Under the pieces are notes generated by a model. That model searched no databases and was not told where the DNA came from. It saw only the letters and a program-made list of their open reading frames with translations. A program made the position numbers and the translations under genes. From positions 1 to 64,000 of IMG/VR virus record IMGVR_UViG_3300044641_002513: a stretch of 64,000 nucleotides of DNA; one strand, written 5' to 3'. How positions within the stretch are numbered: the first letter of the stretch is position 1; the number at the start of each line of letters is the position of its first letter. The DNA is from a virus. This document shows, one piece after another, positions 1 through 6,514 of this stretch.

Positions 1-120
1 AATTTCAGGTAGAGGAACACCTTTTCTAAAATCTTCATAAATCAACTGTTTGTCTTCTTCTGTAAAAGGTAAACAACTAATAGGTATTAATCTACCGTCG
101 TATTTTATTTTATCTTCCAA
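1..120 (-). CDS. Partial hypothetical protein, cut by window edge
   Basis: An open frame on the minus strand enters from the left edge. It begins at a possible TTG start at 118-120, right after an in-frame TAG. No ATG is available. The visible 40 codons read as an acidic soluble segment (for example GRLIPISCLPFTEEDKQ). I do not recognise the family. The start is uncertain because only an alternative codon is present. Confidence 0.4.
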   Translation of the reverse strand, partial: MEDKIKYDGRLIPISCLPFTEEDKQLIYEDFRKGVPLPEI

Positions 121-175
121 CTACTTCTTTTTAATTAACGTGTAATTTAATAGTATTGATATATTTCTTTTGTTT

Positions 176-871
176 TTACCATTTAATAGTATCTTTCTCT
201 CCATTTAATACTGTTAATATTTCATCTACTTGTTTAAAGTTAGGACAATTCCAATCTCTATTTTCTTTAAAAGCATCAATAGGACTTTCCCAAGTAACTA
301 CATGTTGAGTAGGCTGTAACACTTCTTGATACTTTTTAGCTTCTTCTCCCCACAACATAAAAACTGTACCTGGAGAGTAACTAATTATTTCACTAAGAAC
401 TGCTCCTACAAACTTACTCCACTGCTTAGAATGCCCTTCTAAACTACCTACTTTTGACGTAAGTGATAGAGGAAGCACTAAGACTCCTTGAGTTGCTAAA
501 TAATCAAAGTCGTGGTCAACATGAAAGTATAACTTTTTTTTATTTTGATAGTAGTCTTTGTAAACACATTCAGATATTTTTCTTATACAACCGTTGTGTA
601 TAGAATCTATATAACTGTCATCAAAAGGAAAATTAAAAGCACTAATATCTACACCGTATTCTTTTACCATTATAACCACTTTAAGAGTTTCTCTTGGGCA
701 CAACTTAAAATACTTAAACAATTCTTTTTCGTGAGGATACACTTTACCAAAAACTCTTTGTAAAGACAAAAAAGTATCTAGTTTAGTCATATACTCAGAC
801 TTTAAAGTATCTTTTAATGCCAGTGCCCAAGATAATCCCAATTGGTCTACCCAATATTCTCTACCTTTCAT
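176..871 (-). CDS. Uracil-DNA glycosylase-like protein with altered active site
   Basis: This 231-residue protein has the size and C-terminal layout of family 1 uracil-DNA glycosylases, which remove uracil from DNA. The stretch GVLVLPLSLTSKVGSLEGHS resembles the Ung segment containing GVLLLN and the H/W-rich turn. It is followed by TVFMLWGEEAKK (Ung: VVFLLWG) and a terminal IKW (Ung: IDW). The two catalytic motifs are not intact. The place of GQDPYH reads VKEYGV, and the place of HPSPLS reads WESPID. It is therefore either a very divergent enzyme or a non-catalytic paralogue that binds DNA or protein. It lies last in the leftward run with the radical SAM and nuclease genes, consistent with a repair or DNA-modification block. 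The family call is inference from motif layout. Confidence 0.6.
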   Translation of the reverse strand: MKGREYWVDQLGLSWALALKDTLKSEYMTKLDTFLSLQRVFGKVYPHEKELFKYFKLCPRETLKVVIMVKEYGVDISAFNFPFDDSYIDSIHNGCIRKISECVYKDYYQNKKKLYFHVDHDFDYLATQGVLVLPLSLTSKVGSLEGHSKQWSKFVGAVLSEIISYSPGTVFMLWGEEAKKYQEVLQPTQHVVTWESPIDAFKENRDWNCPNFKQVDEILTVLNGEKDTIKW

Positions 872-1092
872 TAAAACTGTATAGTTACATTTTCATACCT
901 TTCTAGCCATCTATCTAAATCTTGTATAAGATTTTCTTCAATAGTATAGTAGCCAGAATATTCAAAGTGTTTCCACAAGTAGGGTAGCATATAGTATTGC
1001 TCTTCGTAAGGAATTGATTCAAACACAATTCCGTTTACTTTAGTTCCTCTATCTACTAAGTATCGACTTAGTATGTATAAATTTTTATTCAT
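871..1092 (-). CDS. Small hypothetical protein (73 aa)
   Basis: The reading frame can be extended to a TTG at 1101, but an ATG at 1090-1092 is the better start. The stop overlaps the start of the downstream uracil-glycosylase-like gene, so the two are probably translationally coupled. The protein is rich in aromatic residues (EEQYYMLPYLWKHFEYSGYY) and shows no membrane segment. Family not recognised. Confidence 0.6.
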   Translation of the reverse strand: MNKNLYILSRYLVDRGTKVNGIVFESIPYEEQYYMLPYLWKHFEYSGYYTIEENLIQDLDRWLERYENVTIQF

Positions 1093-1104
1093 CGTTATCA
1101 ATTA

Positions 1105-1944
1105 TTAAAATATGTATCTTATCTTACACCAGCCTATCACCTCTTCAAAAATAGTAGTAAATTCTTTAATGTATTTAGCCTTTAAATCATATCTGTATCT
1201 TAAATTTTCTCCTCCATATTGAGAAGTTTTTATCTCTTGAATATCAGGCCTCCATATTAAATTCTCTCCTTCTAAATTACGTTCTACATTGTTAAGATGC
1301 CTGCCTTTGTTATGGGTTAAGAATATTACCTCAGCTTTTACTGAACTGTTATTCCAACCATGTTCCACAGCAAACCTATTTACTTTTTCAAACAGTTTTT
1401 TGTATTCCTTTAACCAACCGTCAGTTACTATCACAGGACTAAAATTTAAGTGCACTTCGTATCCAGCTTTAATAAAATCTTGCACTGCCCACAACCTATC
1501 TTCTATACTACTTGTTTTAGGTTCTAAAAAATCACTATAAGTTTGAGGCATTAAACTAAACCTAATTCTAATTTTACCTTTAGGGTTAAATTCTAATAAG
1601 TTTTTGTTTACATACTTAGTTGCAAATGAGCCCATAGCTATAGGATGGTTCTTAAAAAATTCAAATATGTACTTCCAACTATGGTGTTTTGCGTGTAAAG
1701 CAAAATCTTCGTTGCACGATAAGTCGTAGGTTATATACTCACTGTGAGTTTGATTAGGTTTTTCTACATCAGTAAAATAAGCGTGTGTGTTAATAGCTGT
1801 TAATATGTCTCCAACATTAGTAGCTACATCTAGTCCTGTAGGTTTGTGTCTTTTTAAGTAACAGTAAAGACAAGAATACAAGCAACCGAACCCAAAACTA
1901 GGAGTAATAAAGTCAGTTGATCTAAAAGATTCCCTTATGACCAT
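1105..1944 (-). CDS. Radical SAM protein, spore photoproduct lyase-like
   Basis: The 279-residue product has the radical SAM iron-sulfur motif CLYSCLYC (Cys 21, 25, 28 from the chosen start), with the spacing and flanking GFGC/YCYL seen in the spore photoproduct lyase (SplB) family. That family uses S-adenosylmethionine chemistry to reverse thymine photodimers. The C-terminal half contains an SPL-like region (RIRFSLMPQTYS, VHLNFSPVIV). The frame is open upstream to 2049, but that part overlaps the end of the GIY-YIG gene. ATG 1944 is the first start after the upstream stop, and this Met is also present in the duplicated 5' fragment at about 2713. A role in UV repair of phage DNA is inferred from the family; substrate specificity cannot be read from sequence. 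Confidence 0.8.
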   Translation of the reverse strand: MVIRESFRSTDFITPSFGFGCLYSCLYCYLKRHKPTGLDVATNVGDILTAINTHAYFTDVEKPNQTHSEYITYDLSCNEDFALHAKHHSWKYIFEFFKNHPIAMGSFATKYVNKNLLEFNPKGKIRIRFSLMPQTYSDFLEPKTSSIEDRLWAVQDFIKAGYEVHLNFSPVIVTDGWLKEYKKLFEKVNRFAVEHGWNNSSVKAEVIFLTHNKGRHLNNVERNLEGENLIWRPDIQEIKTSQYGGENLRYRYDLKAKYIKEFTTIFEEVIGWCKIRYIF

Positions 1945-1957
1945 ACTTTTTCTTACA

Positions 1958-2650
1958 TTATAAGTTATTTTTTTTAAATTTCCATTTATATCCATAAGCA
2001 GTTTTTCTTTTATTTCTACAACAACTACCAATATGACCTGATTTAACATCTTTATTTAATAAAATCAGAGCATCTTTTATGCTTTTAAAAGTCTGTATAT
2101 ATTCATTTTCTAATGAATATTGTTCAACAGGAACAATTATAGCATCAATTGTTTTTTGTGTAACTTCTTTTGATTTTTTTCTACCTGTAGAAGTTATTTT
2201 AATTTTAGCTTTAGCTTCATCTGTATGTTTAAATCCTCTTCTTCCATCAGCTTGTTTTTTTATAGTTTCTGGTTTAAACCAATAACCTCTTTTAGCTGCA
2301 TTTTCTCTTCTAACTTTTTTAGATTTTTCTATTATGTGTTTAGGCATTTTACCTATATTTCCTACACCAGTAATAGCTAGATTATAACCAAATCTTCTAT
2401 GATAAGATTTATATTCCTTTACATAATAATCTTCTCTGTCAATACATTGGTCCAAGAGACATTCTTCAAGTATAATAAAAGAAAAGTTATCTTGTCCATG
2501 CTTTTGCCAAGCATTTTGAAGATAACTATTTTCATGCATACTTTTATTTAGTTTATACTTATGAAGAACAAACCTTTTTGTAATATTAGATGAATAGCCA
2601 ATATATACTTTATTGTCTATTTTGCACTGTATTTTGTAAATTCCAACCAT
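1958..2650 (-). CDS. GIY-YIG homing endonuclease
   Basis: The N-terminus carries the GIY...YIG signature (VGIYKIQCKIDNKVYIGYS), then conserved R/H and E positions (RFVLHKYKLN, LEECLLDQCIDREDYYV). The middle resembles NUMOD3-type DNA-binding repeats (GRRGFKHTDEAKAKI). The C-terminal region (VEQYSLENEYIQTFKSIKDAL) resembles NUMOD1, ending in YGYKWKF, as in mobile segD/F-like endonucleases. An upstream TTG at 2656 is in frame, but ATG 2650 is the likely start. A TATATTTG promoter element ends 3 bases before that ATG region. The gene interrupts the radical SAM gene, with homologous 5' ends of that gene on both sides. Confidence 0.88.
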   Translation of the reverse strand: MVGIYKIQCKIDNKVYIGYSSNITKRFVLHKYKLNKSMHENSYLQNAWQKHGQDNFSFIILEECLLDQCIDREDYYVKEYKSYHRRFGYNLAITGVGNIGKMPKHIIEKSKKVRRENAAKRGYWFKPETIKKQADGRRGFKHTDEAKAKIKITSTGRKKSKEVTQKTIDAIIVPVEQYSLENEYIQTFKSIKDALILLNKDVKSGHIGSCCRNKRKTAYGYKWKFKKNNL

Positions 2651-2753
2651 ATACAAATATAATCAAAATTTCTTTAATAAAATCGGTAGACCTACCAGAA
2701 GGCCTAATTAACATAGACTTTCTGGTAGATTTTGTTATTACCTTTTTTGTCAT
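2651..2753 (-). pseudogene. Stranded 5' end of the radical SAM gene
   Basis: From ATG 2753 the minus strand encodes TRKSMLIRPSGRSTDFI near its start. This aligns with VRKSMVIRESFRSTDFI at the beginning of the downstream radical SAM gene. After STDFI the similarity stops and the frame runs into the GIY-YIG gene and terminates. The nucleotide sequences of the two copies differ mostly at synonymous or conservative positions. I read this as the original 5' end left behind when the GIY-YIG element inserted. It also contains a 9-bp inverted repeat (2692-2700 with 2720-2728). Confidence 0.75.
2654..2661 (-). promoter_or_regulatory. TATATTTG -7 element for the GIY-YIG gene
   Basis: On the minus strand TATATTTG matches the Bacteroidota -7 consensus TAnnTTTG and sits 3 bases before the ATG at 2650. 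This would give a leaderless or nearly leaderless transcript. No clear -33 TTG is visible. Confidence 0.5.
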
Positions 2754-2763
2754 TTTTTTTAAA

Positions 2764-3378
2764 TTATCCAAATTCTCCACTAGGATGTAAACTTTTCTTA
2801 AGTACTAATAAATCAGCTACTTCTTTTGTTAGTATTTCTTTATTTATACTAATTATAGGCCACACTTCTTGTTCCCCTAACACCGCTATTGACCAAGGAT
2901 TACTTAATCTCTTTTCCCAATGGTCTTTTAACACTATTGCTTTATTTAAAATTAAAGGAAGTACTAATGCTTTATCTGAAAAATAGTTATTACCTAGTAT
3001 TAATCTTTTAGCTTCTAAACTTGTCTTAGAATATTTACCTTCTAAAATTAGCTTATAATCTTCTTGATGTTCTTCAGGAATACTAAACACAAATACTACA
3101 TAGTCTTTATTATCATAGTCATCTACATAATTGGGAAAAGCTTGAATAGTAGAATAAAATCTTTCAAAATCTAAATCTCTATAACTTCTACAAACAACAA
3201 AAACATACCCTCTATCATTAAATTTAGGAATATTGCTGTCTGCTAAGTAAGCGTTTAAAAATCTTGATTTATACTTTATCCTTCCCCAGTTATCTAATAT
3301 ATTACAGTCGAAGAGATTTTTAGAAATATTTAATAACGGAAACAAAAATGTTGCTGTTTTTGTATATTTCATCTCCAT
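2764..3378 (-). CDS. Hypothetical protein (204 aa)
   Basis: The start is taken as the ATG at 3378, which overlaps the stop of the upstream nuclease gene (TAATG), although the frame is open to 3429. The protein has alternating hydrophobic strands and charged loops (YVFVVCRSYRDLDFERFYST, YVVFVFSIPEEHQEDYKLI). It lacks membrane segments and cysteine motifs. I do not recognise it. Coupling to the PD-(D/E)XK nuclease suggests a role in DNA processing, but this is inference only. Confidence 0.7.
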   Translation of the reverse strand: MEMKYTKTATFLFPLLNISKNLFDCNILDNWGRIKYKSRFLNAYLADSNIPKFNDRGYVFVVCRSYRDLDFERFYSTIQAFPNYVDDYDNKDYVVFVFSIPEEHQEDYKLILEGKYSKTSLEAKRLILGNNYFSDKALVLPLILNKAIVLKDHWEKRLSNPWSIAVLGEQEVWPIISINKEILTKEVADLLVLKKSLHPSGEFG

Positions 3379-4421
3379 TAAATTAATACTTTGCCTCCGT
3401 TTTCTAAATAATCTTTTGTATAAGTCCACTCTCCATTAACTTCTGCATATATATACATGCTAAGAGCTTGTTCAAAACCTAAATACTCTCTGTCTTCGTA
3501 CACTCCACCACTAAAACCTATGTTTAATACTTCTTGGCTAATTTCAAAGCATACAGGAACATTAGTTAAATCTTTTTCTACAACTATGTACAAGAAGTTA
3601 TTTAGTTTATATCCTTGGTCAAAATACTCTTTAAACTGAGGAGACTCTAGTATACCTTTATAATAAACAGCTGCTTGAAAATCGTATCTATACTTCCAAA
3701 ACTCATATTTAAAACCATTAATGCTTTTACTTGTAGTTTTAAAGTCAATAGGAGTAATCTCTTTAGTATTAGGATTAACAATAACTCTGTCTAACTCACC
3801 TTTTATTAGTACTCCACTATGAGTAAAAGAAATTATTACTTTATCTAATATTTGTACTCCAGCTATTTTTTGATTAGTATAGAACTTTTTATCTACGTAA
3901 GGTTTTGTATAAGGGTCTGCTTTTAATGCTGCTACACAGTTAACTGCTTTTGAATACTCACTTTGTACTACTGGAGTTTTATCTGCAATAGATTTTAGTA
4001 ACTCAAAATACTGAGCACCTTCTTTAATAATTTTATCTACTCTAGTATCATCTTTCCAGTTAGCTTGGTAATTAAAATAATTACAAAAATAAAGTATTTT
4101 ATCCCCATACTCAGACAAAAATGCTTTTTGATAATTTTCATCTACTGCTTTTATATATTTATTTACATCGTCTATAATATATTTTATTGCTTCTGAACAT
4201 TTTGTTTCGTCTGGTATTACTACATACTTATCGTCAAATTCTTGTTTTGTACTAGTTAACATTAAATCTACTAATGTACCAAACAGAAAATGCTCTTCTG
4301 TAGATTGTACTGCTGACTCTTGTTTTTCCTTAGCTTTTTTAAATTCTAAAGGACTTGTAAGTATCTTTTTTAAGATACTTTGGTTAATACCAGGAAGATT
4401 TCTATAATTCTCCATTTCCAT
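3378..4421 (-). CDS. PD-(D/E)XK family nuclease
   Basis: This 347-residue protein shows the nuclease core of the PD-(D/E)XK superfamily. A beta strand with the first acidic residues (LIKGELDRVIVN) is followed about ten residues later by the second motif IDFKTT (D-x-K). A helix after it (YDFQAAVYYKGI) carries the QxxxY motif typical of RecB/Cas4/YqaJ-like exonucleases. The opening NLPGINQSILKKILTSPLEF resembles the start of phage RecE/exonuclease VIII-like proteins. It probably digests DNA ends in recombination or host DNA breakdown. It sits between a RusA-like resolvase and an unknown coupled gene, consistent with a recombination operon. Confidence 0.78.
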   Translation of the reverse strand: MEMENYRNLPGINQSILKKILTSPLEFKKAKEKQESAVQSTEEHFLFGTLVDLMLTSTKQEFDDKYVVIPDETKCSEAIKYIIDDVNKYIKAVDENYQKAFLSEYGDKILYFCNYFNYQANWKDDTRVDKIIKEGAQYFELLKSIADKTPVVQSEYSKAVNCVAALKADPYTKPYVDKKFYTNQKIAGVQILDKVIISFTHSGVLIKGELDRVIVNPNTKEITPIDFKTTSKSINGFKYEFWKYRYDFQAAVYYKGILESPQFKEYFDQGYKLNNFLYIVVEKDLTNVPVCFEISQEVLNIGFSGGVYEDREYLGFEQALSMYIYAEVNGEWTYTKDYLENGGKVLI

Positions 4422-4422
4422 A

Positions 4423-4911
4423 CTATATTGTTTTTAATGTGTATACTAATTTTCTGTCTTTAAAATCCTTTACTGGGACAAATTCATAACTTGTTTTGTG
4501 TAAAAACTCAACAGTATCATCAGGTAATATTCCTTTTTTGATTAATACATCGTCTAAGCATTTTAACCATACTAAAGCTAAGTTTCCTATATCCCAATTA
4601 GGTTTATAATCTTTACTTGCTGGAGACCAACTTGTCCGCCTCTTCTTAGTAGTTTTGTCAACTACCATCTTCATACTTCCATAATTTAATGGAGCATATA
4701 TCACTAATTTAGTCTCTATTGGTGTTTGTATAGTTAAATTATCAGGTATATTCTTTTCAATGTAACCGTGCATAGCAGCCACTAGGGCTGCTCTTGTTGT
4801 AAAATGCACGGAAGCATGGATTTTGTTATAACCTATTTTAACCCAAGTAGATTTATTTTGTGGTATATGTGTAATAAATTCGGGAAATTCCAGTTTTATT
4901 TCACTTACCAT
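4423..4911 (-). CDS. RusA-like Holliday junction resolvase
   Basis: The 162-residue product resembles the RusA family of phage junction resolvases. The core segment reads NWDIGNLALVWLKCLDDVL followed by GILPDDTVEF. This matches the family pattern PDIDNLxKxxLDxL...GxxxDDxxI, in which aspartates coordinate metal. The N-terminal part is a beta-rich region with many lysines. RusA cuts four-way junctions and branched replication intermediates before packaging. The gene lies immediately between the rIIB-like and nuclease genes with almost no spacing. Confidence 0.7.
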   Translation of the reverse strand: MVSEIKLEFPEFITHIPQNKSTWVKIGYNKIHASVHFTTRAALVAAMHGYIEKNIPDNLTIQTPIETKLVIYAPLNYGSMKMVVDKTTKKRRTSWSPASKDYKPNWDIGNLALVWLKCLDDVLIKKGILPDDTVEFLHKTSYEFVPVKDFKDRKLVYTLKTI

Positions 4912-4913
4912 CG

Positions 4914-6242
4914 TTATACGTTTTTAACTCTGTTAGATATTACTTCTGTCAATTGACATAAAGTATTTCTTAAATCTTGAATAGTTTTTCTAAAAGCATA
5001 CAAACTAATTTCTTTAGGAATAATTTCGTGTTCTTTTAAAGATTCTAGTGGAGTATTCTCAATTAAGTCTTCCAACTCTTCTTGTGTGTACTCTGCATAC
5101 TCTAACTCGAAAGTATTAGTATCAATTGGAATTACTTTACCTTCATCATTGTATTCAATAGTAGCAATTGGTAAATACTCACAACATCTTAGTTTGCCTC
5201 CGTCTGTATAAGGAACGGCAATTACATGCATTGGATTAATCAATACTGCTAAGCCTACCGAGCCAAAATACCCTGATGTTAACCAACTACTATTGGCTGC
5301 GTGTAAACCTCTAGAACAAGTTCTATCTGGGTTTGCATCACATTGTTTACGGTCAATCTTAACAGGTTGTCCTAAGATAATTTCCATACGACCTGTATAG
5401 CCATCTGTGTAAACAGTTTGTTCACTTGCTTCTAAGTTTACAAATTCTACATACAACTCTTGTAAACTACCTTGGTACTCGTACAAATCCTCCTCTTCCC
5501 ACTCTTCTACCCAAAAACCATCTTCGTCTTCATATCCTTTATCTGCTTCGTAAGTTTCATCGTTAACATTTGACCACTTATCTTCGTGCATTAACTCAAA
5601 TTCTTCGTCTTCGTAATTCCATACTACTACAAAGTTTTTAGGACCTCTTTTCTGAGTTTTAATTTTTAACCATTGTTCTGCAACAAATTCGTTTCTTTCT
5701 CGTAAACCTTCGTTTTTAACATTAACATTTCTATAAGCTACAAAGTAACCGCTAGGAGTTAAAGTTAAATCGTTGTTAATTAAGAATTTATACAAATCCT
5801 CTCTACATCTTGGATCAGGATTTAACGCACATAGTCTCCAAAAATTCATCATAGCTGATAAATCTTCTTGGTTATCTCTACGTTTTGCAAACTCTAGTGC
5901 TAAGAACTCAGGCACAGTAATATTAATCCCCTTCATATACAACTTAATGCCTATTACTTCAAAATGCTCATCTCCTAAATTTCTAATACTATCCATCCAA
6001 TCTATAAGACTTTTTTGATTTAGGGCTTTTTTCTCTTCATCTTCTAATCTTTCTTCATCCTTAGTCTTAGAAACTTCAAAACAAGCTATTAAACTTTCTA
6101 CTTCATTATAATCTGATTCATTAGTGTTTAACGCTTTCTCATACAGATTAAGAATGTCTTCATTGCTGTTACAAACTTTTTGGTACATTTTAGAGCCTAT
6201 AGTACAAACTATAGTGTTACCTACTCTCATTGCTTTAATCAT
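4914..6242 (-). CDS. rIIB-like protein
   Basis: This 442-residue protein resembles phage rIIB proteins. It has the segment DLTLTPSGYFVAYRNV in the middle and a conserved CSRGLHAA block toward the end (near residue 310). The central section is strongly acidic (EDEDGFWVEEWEEEDLYEYQ). In T4, rIIA and rIIB act together in lysis timing and exclusion of other phages. Crassvirales genomes commonly carry both. Here the rIIA-like gene lies just upstream, separated by one small gene. The biochemical role is not known. Confidence 0.75.
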   Translation of the reverse strand: MIKAMRVGNTIVCTIGSKMYQKVCNSNEDILNLYEKALNTNESDYNEVESLIACFEVSKTKDEERLEDEEKKALNQKSLIDWMDSIRNLGDEHFEVIGIKLYMKGINITVPEFLALEFAKRRDNQEDLSAMMNFWRLCALNPDPRCREDLYKFLINNDLTLTPSGYFVAYRNVNVKNEGLRERNEFVAEQWLKIKTQKRGPKNFVVVWNYEDEEFELMHEDKWSNVNDETYEADKGYEDEDGFWVEEWEEEDLYEYQGSLQELYVEFVNLEASEQTVYTDGYTGRMEIILGQPVKIDRKQCDANPDRTCSRGLHAANSSWLTSGYFGSVGLAVLINPMHVIAVPYTDGGKLRCCEYLPIATIEYNDEGKVIPIDTNTFELEYAEYTQEELEDLIENTPLESLKEHEIIPKEISLYAFRKTIQDLRNTLCQLTEVISNRVKNV

Positions 6243-6252
6243 ACTTCTTATT

Positions 6253-6510
6253 TTAATTGTTATTTAGTTTTGTTAAATTAATAAAGTTGTCTTTTGGGAA
6301 ATAACTCTCTACACATATTCTTTTTACGTGAGGCAATGTTTCTATTTTTTTTAATGAGTGATTATACACATATTGCCAAGCATCTACATAAATTCCTTTA
6401 TCAGTTATTTTTACTACTTTTTCTTCTAGTAATCTTGCCCATATAGGTCTAAGAATAGTGTCACCTACTTCTATTAGATTGCCAAATCTATCATAATGTT
6501 CTACATTCAT
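6253..6510 (-). CDS. Small hypothetical protein between rIIA- and rIIB-like genes
   Basis: An 85-residue protein beginning MNVEHYDRFGNLIEVGDTIL, with a short beta-rich SH3-like pattern (VGDTILRPIWARLLEEKVVKITDKGIYV in part). It is in the same run as the rII-like pair, with gaps of a few bases. I do not recognise the family. Confidence 0.65.
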   Translation of the reverse strand: MNVEHYDRFGNLIEVGDTILRPIWARLLEEKVVKITDKGIYVDAWQYVYNHSLKKIETLPHVKRICVESYFPKDNFINLTKLNNN

Positions 6511-6514
6511 ATTT

